A stretch of 64,000 bases of DNA from Fratercula arctica. Lineage: Eukaryota; Chordata; Aves; Charadriiformes; Alcidae. The notes under the pieces are model-generated. The model had not been told where the DNA came from, searched no databases, and was given only the letters and a program-made list of their open reading frames with translations. The DNA lies in the NCBI GenBank assembly GCA_947846985.1, contig CANTUZ010000007.1, forward strand, positions 36,088,355 through 36,152,354. The letters are read 5' to 3'. Numbering within the stretch: the first letter of the stretch is position 1; each line of letters opens with the position of its first letter. The position numbers were made by a program, and so were the translations under genes. Positions 1 to 11,695 of this stretch are shown here, in pieces.

Positions 1-2156
1 AGTAGTCAACAAATATTAAAGAATATGGCTTCTCTCTCTGTTAACAAATTGTCCAAGTGCTTTATGATTCTTATGTTTGTTTTCTGTTTAGAACTGATGA
101 ATTGTTTTTGTGAAAACTTTGTAGCTTCTGTGAGCATTCAAAGTGAACACAAGCAGAAATGAAGTAGAAACAAGTTTTTATTCAGTTTGAGGTTTGAGAT
201 TATTTGCTTTCATAATAATACTACTCTGCCTACGGAACAACATGTAAGGCAGGCAGTTTTCCTTTTTATCAGACAAACTGATAGTGTTAGAGAGGGGGAA
301 GACAACGTTTTTAAATGCATAAGTCCTTTGTTTCAGATTTTGAAGAAGGATTGATGAGGCTGAAAATTTGTCTTGATTTCATGACTCTTGTCTGGTCTAG
401 AAAGTGATGCTACCTTTCACCAACATGATTTGTTGTGAATTCCATTTAAAGATACGGGAGGGTGTGACAGGGAAATCTTTTTGCTGTAAGGGTGGTCAAA
501 AACTCAGCAGTTTGCCTGGAGGTGACAGAGCTGCCATCCTTAGGCTATTCAAAGCCTAACTTGGTGGGCTACAGCCCTGAGCAACCTGCTGTAGTTAACT
601 CTGCTTTTTGAGCAAGGGGGTTGGACTGGACAGTCTTCAGAGGTTCCTTCCAGTCATGTTATTTTTGAAATTCAATTATGTGGGTAACACATTTGAGAAT
701 ACTTAAGGTAGTATATGGCAAAACTTACTGGAGAAATTTATTGGTTGTGGACTGTCAAATGAACATTGCTCCTTATAGTGGCTGTACTTGCTTTAGGGTC
801 AGAGAAAGACTATCATATAGTCCCAGGATCTTCTGTTTGCCTCTAAGTCAACGGAGACCAAATCTGAAAGACGTAAATGCTTTGCTTTTGGGAATTCTTT
901 TCCAAGAGGCCTCAGGATTATAGGATGGCTTATATAACACTTAAAGAGGAGTGTTTTGATGAGGATCCAACAAAACAAACCCCAAAGTTTGAGTTCTGAA
1001 ATCTTCTGATCATCCGGAAATGTCTTCTGAAAAAAGTCTCCACACATGGCTTGTGGCCTCAAAGAGCAAAGGGGGGGATTATTGGAAAAAGGGTCTCAAG
1101 AGTTCCATTTGGTGACATTGCTCGTTCAGCCACTGAAGCTGAGGGCAAACGTGTGGAGTGATTTTGGGTAACAAAGCTGGTGCTGAGACTTGTGCGCTCT
1201 TTGGATGGTGTTGGTAGAAAAAAGGATAGGAGTTCAGGTTATTGCTTCTTAGTACTATTTCTTCTTGTTTTATCCCCTTGAAATAATAGAGGATGCTTCT
1301 GTGAATAGCTTCCAAACTGAAAATTAATGAGCACTCTTTGGAAAGAATTTAATGGAATTTTTTTGACTCTTTGTCCTTCGTCGCCGGTATTGTCTGATCA
1401 CTGTAGATGGTACCTAGGTTTTTTTTCCCTGTTTCTTTAAGTATTACTTTTGAGAAAAAAAAAAGGCAATCTTGGCAGATGAAGTTTGCTGCTGAGGACT
1501 TGCAGCTTCTTTAATAATAAAATCTGAAGCTTTATCTTGAGCAGCAATTCAATATAAAGTGAGGATTGTCATCAATTAAAAAAGCACAACTGTGTTTTTA
1601 TGACTACATCATGATTTAAGCAACAAGTGCTTAGGTAAATGTCATTTGCACAGTAAAATTCCCATCCAGCTATGTAATAGGCTAAACTGGAGCATCTGGC
1701 CTAGGATACTGACAACACCCCATCCTTTGCGTAGTGAACTATGTAAAAATGCTTTTTATAGCAACACAGTTGTGGAATCTAATCCTGTGCCCCTGTTTGT
1801 TAAATCTCTTGTAACGTTCTTCCTTATGTACAATGTCTGATGGCATTTATTTCTTGCCTAATTTAGAGATGGTAACATTTTGAGGGGGTTGTACTTCTAA
1901 AACAGTTTTTACCTTCACAAGTGACTACTTGTTTCTTATTTGTATCTTCAAATTAGTGTTTCACTGCTTACGATGCAGTGTTCGCATTAATATACCTCTT
2001 GCTGTGGATTAAACTACAGTTAGGTAATGAATGACTGATGAAAATAGTTTTATTCCCCCTCATTCTTTGAATTGTGAGTGGAATAAAATGCTAAGTTGTG
2101 AGATCAGTATTCATTTGAACAATGTCTAATTCGAATTGTGTGTGCCTTTGTTGCAG
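1..2156 (+). other. Probable last intron of a plus-strand gene entering from the left
   Basis: No convincing coding exon is visible here on either strand; open frames are short and lack exon-like composition. The stretch is AT-rich and ends in a plausible 3' splice site: a T/G-rich tract leading to TTTGTTGCAG at 2147-2156. It contains one degraded CR1 piece (478-668). In other vertebrates the gene lying tail-to-tail with GRIA3 is THOC2, so this may be its final intron. That is inference from gene order, not from sequence. Confidence 0.35.
478..668 (+). mobile_element. Degraded CR1 LINE 3' fragment
   Basis: The wording of the CR1 3' region is recognisable on the plus strand: GGAGGTGACAGAGCTGCC, then AGCCCTGAGCAACCTGCTG, then GGGGTTGGACTGGACAGTC and TTCCTTCCAGTCATG. 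Several small insertions and substitutions mark it as an old copy. The terminal ATTCTRTG octamer repeats are not clear. It lies inside the probable intron of the left-hand gene and carries no open reading frame. Confidence 0.75.
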
Positions 2157-2837
2157 GTGAGATTGAAATGGAAAGATATCCAGCTGTGACCAGAAATGTA
2201 TTTTCCAGAGTATAGATTGCACAGAAATTTGTGAATGAAGAGGACCCATCTGCATCTCCTTAAATTATTCAGTTCTCTGCTTTATTTCCCCATGCTGAGG
2301 ATTTAATTGTTGAGTTGTACATTACTGTATTTTAACTTGTTGCTTAGTTTCTTACACATTTATTTTCAGTACCTGGCTGAAAGTGTTACCTATTCCATAT
2401 TTTAGCACAATGTGCTGCAAACAAACAGTTGCCATAGTGCAAATGAGGTTTCATGTGTACAGAGTTCCACTTTAGGTTGCCTGAGTTTAGTAATTCTTTC
2501 GATTTGAAATGCATTCTTTTAGATGTTTGAAAACCACAAATAAACAGTTATTGAACCTTTTTGGATTTACCTCATTTAAACTCAGTTTTTATTTATTACT
2601 TGGCCTGTTTTTAATATCAGTGACTAAAAAAAAAAAAAAGTCAAGTGGGAGCACTGTTTTCATGCAATGCTTAGGGATTATTTGTATATTGTGTACAACG
2701 TTGACTTGTTTAAAGAAACAAAGAATGAACTCTGTCCCTTCCATCCCGACCTAAACCTGTGCTCAGTCGTCCCTTGCCACACCTTTTGTTTGTCATGTTG
2801 TTTTTAGATTGATTGGAAATGCTCTCTTCAAAACTGA

Positions 2838-2843
2838 AATAAA
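2838..2843 (+). promoter_or_regulatory. Proximal poly(A) signal AATAAA
   Basis: A canonical hexamer in the probable terminal exon. A T-rich stretch follows, so cleavage near 2860-2880 is possible, giving a shorter 3' UTR isoform. Confidence 0.4.
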
Positions 2844-2980
2844 TTAAGTTTCAATTACAGCTACAGGAGCTTTGTATTGCTGAACTTTAGTCTGAAAAGT
2901 TTCACAATGACATTTTTAAAAGAAAAAAAAAAAAAGAATTTTTTTATCTGCTGAATTCTACCAGTGTAACCTTTTTTCTA

Positions 2981-2986
2981 AATAAA
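2981..2986 (+). promoter_or_regulatory. Distal poly(A) signal AATAAA
   Basis: A canonical hexamer followed about 30 nt later by a GT/T-rich element (around 3014-3025), the classic arrangement of a cleavage site. It is the better of the two candidates for the end of the left-hand gene. Confidence 0.5.
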
Positions 2987-3000
2987 CAATAGTTTTCTCA

Positions 3001-6000
3001 ATGGGTCGTAAATCGTTCTCTGTGTGGTCACTTTATGCTTTATGTATTGTTATGAAAATTTGATACTCGTTGGAATTGTGGGAGGGTGTTTTCATCTTGG
3101 CTTGTGTCCCTGCTTGCCGATCAGCTGGGAAGGGTTAGTTACACAGTGCGGTGCCTGCTGTAAAGATGTGTTACGTGTCTCCAGCGCTTTCGAGAAGCTC
3201 AAGGTTTGCCTTACTGCATTCAGTCAAGTTTACATCTTTCTCTTGAGACGTTTGTCCCTCATCCAAAGCTAACTAAAATCTCTGGCACTATTTTTTTTTT
3301 TTCCCCATTTCCTAATTCAGTCAAATTAGACTGACTTAGTGTTTCTTGAAAATGTCTTGGCTTAGTTTAACCAGTTTAATGCCTGACAAAATAGGGACTC
3401 TGCCTGGCATCTGACATAGCATGGTAGGTGACCATGCTATGGTCATTTTGGTGATGCCAGTGTCTCAGATGTTCACCTGGGTGAACCTCTGGTCTGGAAA
3501 TCCTCAGGTCTGGAACTCTGTAGGTTACATTCATGACTAATTTCCACCCCTGTCCTGTTCTCCCCCCTTCCCCCAGGCGTGGATTCAGTAAAAGTGATCA
3601 CTAGTTTGTTTAAACTAGAAAACATGGGCTGTGAAAGAAAACACACTTGTGTTCACTGGAGAAAGGGAGATGCCAATGTCTTGTCTAGAGACTTTGTTCA
3701 CTATTTAGGGTTCAAAAAGGTATGATTGGAAGCTGAGCTCTCTTGGCCTGGATAGAGCAGTTCAAATACCCAATGAATTTGCCAAAAAGCAGGAGCTGTT
3801 GTTACAGCTAAATTCTTGTTAAGTTTTGGAGATGGTGCATCTCTCGTGCTCCTTCTCTACAGCCAGTTCTCACTCAAGGGACTGCAGGACTGATCGAAAC
3901 GTCCAGTGCGTTTTGCTCCTTCGTTTGCTGGGAGCCCTGTGAGATGGAGCTTTCCGTAAGCCCAGCTCTGTCCTCCTTCGGCTCTGCAGCCAGCAGACGT
4001 AGAAGGAGATGTGGTGACCTGGAGGGGGAGGGAAAACTTCCCCTTTTGGTGCCATTTATGCATCAAATCAGTTGAACTGTAATATCAGACTGCACCAAGG
4101 CTTTCTCTCCAGCCTTTGTGTTTACTGTACCTTCTGTCTCTTTCAAATTCTGCTCCTCATTCTTTTGGTAAGGATCTGCTTTCTTTTCAAAACCAATGCA
4201 ATAACACTGTTGGGGTGTGGAGGAGAGGATCTGGTATGTGGGAGGCGTTTCACAATGTTAAGACTGAAATATTAGCAGAACTGTAAAACCTTACAGCCTT
4301 GGCCCTCGTGCCACTTCAGAACATCGTGAGCTGAACCTGTCACAGCTCCTGCCCAAAGGCTGGAGTGAAGTTCTCCCCTATTTTTAAAAGGTATGGCAAT
4401 TACAAAGCTAATCATAGTCCCTTCAATTTGAATAATTATTTTAAAAGATGAAGTCATGCAAATTAAGGACTGGTTTCTTGGAGGAGGTGTGGCATCTAAG
4501 TAGCTTGAAAGATTTAAGTGCTGTAAAACAGTGATCTTTGCAACAGAGGCTGAGATTTCTTGTAGGTTCAACTTTCCTAGGACTGTAATGTATTCCAGTC
4601 CCTCTAATACTGGAATTATTACATAAGGGAATGTGTTCTGATTTTTTTTTATGCTCTCTGACAGGAAAGGATGACCATGTTTTTTAAGGTCACACTTTCA
4701 GGTTGACAAGCAGCAAATTCATTCTGCCTGTGGGACTGCTGAGCTTTGTGTTCCTGCTGTCAGCACTCCGTGCTGGGGTCTCTGCCTGAATTCGACTGAC
4801 CTCTGCCAAGCAGGACAGTTGTAGTGGCAACAATTCCCATGAGTGAGTCCTGTCGGCGGTGCCCTCCCAATAAGAGGTTCATTGATGCTTATTAGTGACG
4901 TTGAGACAAATCAACTTAAGTTTATGTGGGGAGACCGGTCCTTATTGAACAGGCCTGGGGAAACGGGCTTTGCTCACGGGGAAGCATAAAAAATACATCT
5001 CTGTCAGAGCAAACTAATTTTTAATGATTGCTCTGAGAAACAGGTGTAATCGATTTAAATGCTCGATATTCTCTTTATGTAAGTGCGCACAAGGAAAGAA
5101 GGGTGCCGCTAAAAACCCCAATTCAAATGGTAAGTTAATTGCTGTGTGCTGTGTTTAAACAACATTGTTTTGCTCTATACGAAGTATCACGCCTGTATTG
5201 CTTTTTGCTGTCCTGCTCTCCCCCTTGTCCAAAAAGCTCGTATATGAGGAGCTGGCGTTACTGAAGGTCGTTTCTTTGTGGAGGGACTCGGGTGACAGAC
5301 GGGTGTCTGTGCGTCAGCAGAGCCCGCTGAGGCAGGCAGCGTGGTTTGCCTCAGGGCGGTGTTTCTGCGGAGCTCGATTGGTGTTTGGTTAGGATCTACC
5401 AATAACGACTATTAAAAAATAGTAAAATATGTAAGGTACACCCTGTGCTAAACTGATAACGTGTTTCACAGTACTGAGCCTAATAAAACTTCATCGTGAA
5501 CTAGCAGTTTTAACTGGTGGTTAAAACAATTCATGGTTCACAAAATATTTCACAGTGGGGAAAACGTTACGTGGACAACGTAAAGACCTTTTAAATAACT
5601 GCAGCACAGCAATTTTTTTTTTCTCCTTTGAGAATTTTGTTTCTCTGTTTAAAAAAAATATTTAATGTGCCCTTGTCTGTGCCTGGCGCGATGAGCCGGG
5701 GTGTTTTCAGAGGCGGTGCGGATCTGGGATCTGAGCTGTTGCCGTGCCTGAGCGTGACACTGCAGACGCCAAAGTGCACGATGGGACTGAGCGGGGACGG
5801 AGCACGTGCCTGCTTAAAATCACTGCCTTGTAACTTGACAGAGTTTTAATTGCAGGAGATGATCTTGGCCTACAGGTACTGTCCACAAAGCAAATTAATT
5901 TTATTCCCAGGAGTGTTTAGAAATAGATTTTTTGCATGGATTCAACGCTAACAAGAGCAAAGCTGTAGCTAATAGGACATTTGCCAATTATAATGATAAA

Positions 6001-7480
6001 AAACTAATCTTTTTGTATCAAGTGTTAATACAATTAAACACAGAGGCTTACTCATCTTTTAAATATTGCGGGGTTTTGGTTTGGTGGTTTGTTTTGGTTT
6101 TCGTTTGTTTTGTTTTAAATATAATTCGGAGAAAGGGAACTTGAACCAAAAGCTCAGCATCCCTGGTCTGTGTGGTCAGTTTGTGTCTTCAGTAATCTGG
6201 GATTTGGGACAAAGCTGTGTCATCTTGGTGGCTGTATTTGAAAGTACTGAATATTAAGAAACTATAGTGCTTACAGACATGATCCGTCTCTTCTGATTAG
6301 CTTTGTCCTTATTAATTACAGGTTATTTCTGAATGAATTCAAGAAGATTACGAACCCTTGTCCCACAGTGCAAGAAAGACACAGACAAATTGGGATGGGA
6401 ATCAGGTAAGAGTTACCCACCTCATTAGAGGTGAGGAAGAATTACTAAAAAGAAGGGTAACCAAGCTAAATACTCAGGTGCTTTTAATTAACTCATTAGG
6501 GCACTCTAAAATGAAATACTTCCATCAAAGTCACTCTTGTCCTTGGGATTTACTGGAGCGCGAGTGAGATGAGGCTTTGGCTGGTTGATGGGGTGCAGGG
6601 CTGGCACTCCGAGATGGGGCTAAATGGGCACAGGAAACGTCACCCTGGGGTCTCTGAGTATAGCGTAGTCTCCAAAGAAAACAGGAGACTATCTGTCAGC
6701 CCAGACACTTAAAGGTGAGTTGAAACAATTGTTCAAAATTCAGCCTAGAGGAACTGCGAACCTGCCCTGGCAGGAGGGTTCAGCCCTCGCCTGCGATGCC
6801 CGAGCAGTGGTGGGAGAGGAGAAGCGATGTGGGAGGCTTACGCTGCCCCTGTCTCTGGTGTGGCAAGTGCAGAGATACACCAGCAGCAAACTGCAGCAGT
6901 CCAAAGGATGCTGCTAAACTTAGTGAAAGCAGGTGCTGTAGCTGGGACAACTCAGCTGTGCTCTGCAATGTCCTGATTTCCTGAGAAGGGCCACAGCAAC
7001 AGTCTCTCACCATGTTCATGCCTATGGGAGGGTTTTCTCCCCCACGAAAACTTTCCAAAACAAAGCTGTGGGGTCTCTGCAGGGACTCAGCCACATGGGT
7101 GGAGGTATCAGTGAGGGTTTAGGGGTGTCTGGTGATGGGAGTTCTATGTAAGTACAGCCCATGGTGAGGGGGAAGGCCAGAGACCTTGAGTGGAAATAGG
7201 GGGTTCAGTGAGTCCTGGAGGGCTGGGGAAAGCACGGAAGGAAGGGGACTGTGTTCCCAGAGCTGGCCAGGTTGCGTGGCTGTGGGGGCCAATGGGACGC
7301 TCATGGACACCAACTACATGTGAGAGGGTTGTGGGGAAGAACAGACAGGGGCAGGCTCGACTGGGGGCCAGCCCCCACAGCGCACCCTGCCATGGCCCCC
7401 GGGAAAACCTGGTACAAAAGCACCCATCAATTAAGCCCCATTTCTGGTGCGGCCTGTCTGATGTGATATTCTAATCGCTC
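3001..7480. other. Intergenic DNA, no gene seen
   Basis: No frame on either strand looks coding: the longest open stretches are about 100 codons, overlap each other on both strands and resemble no protein family. No RNA gene or intact repeat is recognised. A G/T-rich low-complexity patch occurs at about 6069-6118. Confidence 0.6.
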
Positions 7481-7740
7481 TGTGTAATCTGCAGCATCTG
7501 TGATAGGTCACAGCTTCAGCTATTTTATAATAAGCTATTTTGCCTGAATATGGCAAACTTCCCTTGTTTAAAGGGCAGGGGAATATTAAATAAATACCAC
7601 TTATATTTATTTGCCTCAGATCAAACTGTGGCTCTTACATTAATTTTGTAGGTTTTTGGTAATTAGCCTGCTCAGCCCATATTTGGAATTCAAATCCAAT
7701 ATTTGTTGAAAAGCGTCGACTGATATTAAATCTGCTCCCC
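7481..7740. other. AT-rich tract left of the CpG island, possible conserved non-coding element
   Basis: A sharply bounded AT-rich segment with mixed, non-repetitive sequence and homeodomain-type ATTA/TAAT cores. It abuts the CpG island. This composition is typical of conserved non-coding elements, but conservation cannot be judged from one sequence. Confidence 0.25.
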
Positions 7741-7859
7741 CCGGGCACACAGCAAACACCTCTCCCTCTCGGAAAATGCCAGCCCTGCGCCGAAAGGCTG
7801 GGAAAGAGTTGGGGAAAGGGAGATGGATGAAAGGGAAAACCAGGGTGCTGTTGCGATAG

Positions 7860-8340
7860 AAGGGAGGGACGCTGGCTGGGACGCCCCCCCCCCCCCCCCC
7901 GCCGCCCCTTTCCTGTGGCGTCCTGCTGGGCTCGGGCTCAGCTGGGGCGGGGGACGTGGGCTGGGGGCAGCTGGGCTGCCTGGGGCGAGCCCTGGGCTCC
8001 TGACGGGAGGCGGGACACGGCCCCGGGGCTGCAGCCCGGCGGGAGCGGGGCGGGGGCGGCGGCGGGTCCCTCCCGCACCGGCCGCTGCATGTCAGTGTTG
8101 CTCCAGCACCGGCAGCGGCCGCCGAGCGCGTCCCGCCGGGCTCCGCCGACACCGGGGAAACGGAGCCACGGGTAGAGCGGGGCGGTCCCGGATCCCCCCC
8201 CGCCCCGCCCCGGCGTTGTCCCCTTCCCCTCGCTGCAGCGGGGACCAAACCGTTGTCCCCCAGCCCCGCCGGGCAGCAGCTCGCTGGCAGGACCCAGGCA
8301 CCGCTCCCGCCCTCCCGCACAGGCTGCGGCTCCGCTTTTC
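7860..8340. other. Orphan CpG island
   Basis: About 480 bp of very GC-rich DNA with frequent CpG, in contrast to the AT-rich flanks. It contains Sp1-type GC boxes (GGGGCGGGG near 7946; clustered around 8045-8060; CCCGCCCCGCCCC near 8198) and a run of 17 C at 7884-7900. It lies in the gap between the two convergent gene ends, about 5 kb from each, so it is not the promoter of either. It could be the promoter of an unannotated non-coding RNA or a CpG-rich distal element. Open frames crossing it on both strands (209 and 226 codons) are explained by the scarcity of stops in GC-rich DNA. Confidence 0.7.
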
Positions 8341-8510
8341 TATTCCTTTAATCAATTTCTTGCGTTATATCATACATTTCCCTACTCATTACAGCGTATC
8401 AAGCATCTGCCATGCGCTCATTAATTGGTCAATTACTTTATTTATATGCTAAACATTATCTAAAGCACCCCTCATTACCAGCATCATGGCTGTGGTTTGT
8501 GGTGCACGTT
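8341..8510. other. AT-rich tract right of the CpG island, possible conserved element
   Basis: The composition changes abruptly to AT-rich, non-repetitive sequence with TTAATTGG and TCAATTA homeodomain-like cores (about 8420-8435). Together with 7481-7740 it frames the CpG island symmetrically. The function is unknown. Confidence 0.25.
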
Positions 8511-10689
8511 TTTTACAGGCTTTATGTGCCTTATCCTCTCTCCTTGTCACTGAGGCCGGGGGGGGGGCTTGCACGGGCCCCCGTTAACCCTTTGTGGGCC
8601 AGTCACCAGCTCAGCCCCGCGGTGCCTGTGCAGGTCCCCGCTCTCAGAGGGCAGCTCTGCACCCACCTCCCCGGTTCCCCAGCCCTGCCTCAGGGTCTTC
8701 TCCCTTGGCCTTCGCTTGTTTTCCGCTGCTGCCTTCAGCTCCTCACTGCTTCTTTCACACCGCCTGAAACTAGAATAAAGACAGACCTGAAACCAATAAA
8801 ATGGATGATGGGAGAATCCCCTCTAATTGTCTGCTGGGGCAGGCCAGGTGCCACCGCTCATTCTGGTTTTTATCCCCGTCTGCTGCTACAAATTGGCTCC
8901 GAGTTCACCTTTAGGTGTCAGTTCTGCCTGCTTGCTTGGAGATGTCAACAGCCTTGTCACCAGCTGGAAATGATGCGCTGCTGGAAAGCCTCTGCTCTTC
9001 CTCGGCTCTGCTCTCCCGGCCCCGTGCTCCATCGCTTCCCATGGCGCCGTCCTGCTCCTCTGATTACAAGTTGCTGTGGAGCGGGATCCTGTCCTCTTGC
9101 TCTCCTGAAAGATGCACTGTCATCCTGAAATACCATAGCCATCATAAATAATTTAGGGCTAACACATCAATGTTAGAAACTGCAATGAATAAATACCTGG
9201 TGTGTGAACAAAGGTTTCCTTACTCTGCCCTTCCTGTCAGCCCGCGGATGCACCGCCACCCGGCACATCGGTCTATTCGTCTGCCCGTGCCATGGCATCC
9301 AGCAAAACCGGCGATGCAGGTGCTTCCAGCGAGCTTTATCAACTCCTCCGGGCAGCAGACTGGAGGGGAAAGCCTGGGTGCTGGGAAGGGGCAGAGGCTT
9401 TGCTGTTACGCTGGCTCTAAGGTGCGTATGGCAGCTCCTTTGCTCGCGCTCCTCCCTGGGAACCGGTGCGGTGCCCGGCTGCTCCGCGCCTCGCGGGGCG
9501 GCTGCTGCTGATGCCTGTGCCCAGGGGAAGCAGGAAGGCACTTTTGTAGATGCTGCCATGTTAGAAACCCGTCTCAGTAATTCCGCCGTTGCTGACTGAT
9601 GAAATATAGACAAGAAAGCCTGAGCAGGACTGGGGTGTTGGGGGGATTTTAGCCAAACCTGCCTCCCCATAGGGTACCACGCAGGAAGGCGGGGGGGGGG
9701 GCCGCTGTGGTGGCTCCAGCCTGGGGCTCCTGGGCTGGGCAAGACACAGCAGCGGCTGCCCTGACCCCATGGCTAATGACAGATTGGGCCTTCCCGGCAG
9801 CCCCAGGGCCGTGGGGCCACCGAGCCCAGCTCAGCGGCGTGCTGGGGTGCAGGCGATGCTGCTGCCGTGGGCACTGTCCTCCCTGATACCAGTTTTAGAT
9901 GTATTATGTTCTGAGCTAATATTACTTTGAAATTTATAATATCCATGAAAATATTATCTCTGTACTTAAATCCTCTAGTTTAATTGAATAGAGCTATCAT
10001 TATCCTGAGCTTGTTTATGTATCGCTGCCTGCAAAATAGAGTCAATTTTCCAGACTGAGATGATGAATGTGAGCACCAAAGAAATTTTGTAATTTAATTT
10101 TAATAACCATGACTTATTATTATTTTAATAACCATAAATAATAATAATTTTTTTAAAAAAAATGTTCAAGTGCTTTGCACAAAACCTTGGAAGGAAAACT
10201 ATGCCATAATAATACAGTGGGGGTTGTGTTACAACTTACTAATTTTATTTCATTGTCAGATGCACTTTTTGCTGTGAGTAGGAGCTGCTGTGGGTTTGGA
10301 TTTTTTTTTTTTAGGTCTGAACTTGAACACGGTCAACATCCTTTTGCTTCTGTTGATGGCTCTGGAAATCTGATGAACTACTGTGAATTTTTCCTTATGT
10401 TATGTCCCACCAAAAGTCTAGAGGCAAAGTCACTTTGGGGCACATCAGAGCAGTGTGTGCCAGGGCTGTTGCCGTAGTCCTGCTGCCTTCGCTCCAGTGT
10501 CTGCTGCAAAGCCCAGCTTTGGGCCCAACATGCACCGTCCATGCAGCGCAGGGAGGCTCTGGGGCCCCGCCAGCACCAGCCTGGCCCAGGATGTCAGGAC
10601 CTGCTCCTGCACCTTGTCCTGGTGGCCACGGCCCCATGTGGGGTTGTCCCCCCCACTTGCTGGGTGCAGCCATGCCGCTTCGCCCCAGC
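8511..10689. other. Intergenic DNA, no gene seen
   Basis: Alternating GC-rich (8550-9880) and AT-rich (9885-10170) blocks. No coding exon, RNA gene or intact transposon is recognised. The AT-rich block is unique-looking sequence rather than a simple repeat and may be another conserved non-coding element. Open frames in the GC-rich block overlap on both strands and have no recognisable domain. Confidence 0.5.
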
Positions 10690-11695
10690 CTTAATTCTCC
10701 CCATGGAGAACAACGACGAGTGGGGTCAGTACTGGGACTGGTGCTGTTTAACATCTTTGTCAGTGACATGGACAGTGGGATTGGGTGCACCCCCAGCAAG
10801 TTTGCTGATGACACCAAGCTCTGTGGAGCGGTCGACATGCTGGAGGGAAGGGAATGCCATCAGAGGGCCCTGCACAGAGGTGGGTGTGTGCAAGCCTCGT
10901 GAAGGTCAACAAGGCCAAGTGCAAGGTCCTGTACCTGTGTCGGGGCAATCCCAAGCACAAATATAGGTTGGGCAGAGAATGGATTGACGGCAACCCTGAG
11001 GAGAAGGACTTGAGGGTGTTGGTTGATGAGAAGCTCAACATGAGCTGGCAATGTGCACTTGCAGCCCAGAAGGCCACCTGCATCCTGGGCTGCATCAAAA
11101 GAAGCATGGCCAGCAGGTTGAGGGAGGTGATTCTGCCCCTCGACTCCGTTCTGGTGAGACCCCATCTGGAGTACTGCATCCATCTCTGGGACTCACAACA
11201 TAAGAAGGACATGGACCTATTGAAGCAAGTCCAGAGGAGGCCACGAAGGTGATCAAAGGGCTGGAGCACCTCTGCTATGAAGACAGGCTGAGAGAGTTGG
11301 AGGTGTTCAGCCTGGAGAAGAGAAGGCTCCAGGGAGACCATATAGCCCCTTCAAGTACCTAAATGGGGCCTACAGGAAAGACTGGGAGGGACTCTTTATC
11401 AGGGAATGGAGCGATAGGTCAAGGGATAAACAGTTTTAACCTGAAAGAGGGTTGATTTAGATTAGATATTAGGAAGAAATTCTTTACCCTGAGGGTGGTG
11501 AGACACTGGCCGAGGTTGCCCAGAGAAGCTGTGGATGCCCCATCCCTGGAGGTGTTCAAGGCCAGGCTGGATGGGGCTCTGAGCAGCCTGGTCTAGTGGG
11601 AGGTGTCCCTGCCCATGGTGGGGGGCTGGAATTAGAGGAGCTTTAAGGTCCCTTCTAACCCAAGCCGTTTTATGAGAATTGCCTTGTTCTGCCTG
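10690..11695 (+). mobile_element. 5'-truncated CR1 LINE with reverse transcriptase remnant
   Basis: This is a non-LTR retrotransposon copy in forward orientation. The 5' part encodes a piece of reverse transcriptase: the LFNIF motif and the FADD active-site box are visible in the frame that ends at 10902. The downstream part of ORF2 (containing VRPHLEY and WDSQHKKD) continues in another frame up to 11252. The copy is therefore frame-broken and dead. The CR1 3' region follows, with GATATTAGGAAGAAATTCTT near 11465, then the GGCTGGATGGGGCTCTGAGC and GTCCCTTCTAACCCAAGCC blocks. It ends in a decayed octamer tail (TTTTATGAGAATT). It is antisense to GRIA3 and lies beyond its poly(A) site. Confidence 0.9.

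Larger units (their letters stand above)
2157..3000 (+). other. Probable non-coding terminal exon / 3' UTR of the left-hand gene
   Basis: The segment starts after a credible acceptor (AG at 2155-2156) and ends at two canonical poly(A) signals (2838-2843 and 2981-2986). The second is followed by a T/GT-rich stretch (TTCTCTGTGTGG, about 3014-3025) of the kind that forms a downstream cleavage element. All three forward frames meet stops quickly, so if this is an exon it is mainly or wholly 3' UTR. The base composition (AT-rich, homopolymer A runs at about 2626 and 2922) fits a UTR. The gene is probably THOC2 because it is the convergent neighbour of GRIA3 in other vertebrates. No THOC2 protein sequence is present, so the identity is not proven. 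Confidence 0.4.

Noticed and set aside
2509..2754. 81-codon plus-strand frame in the probable terminal exon
   Set aside because: It contains a poly-Lys run from a homopolymer A, begins 350 nt into the exon and has no domain; UTR is the simpler reading.
7640..8452. Open frames of 226 (minus) and 209 (plus) codons across the CpG island
   Set aside because: They overlap on opposite strands, are rich in Pro/Gly/Ala/Arg as any GC-rich DNA would give, and show no domain or splice context.
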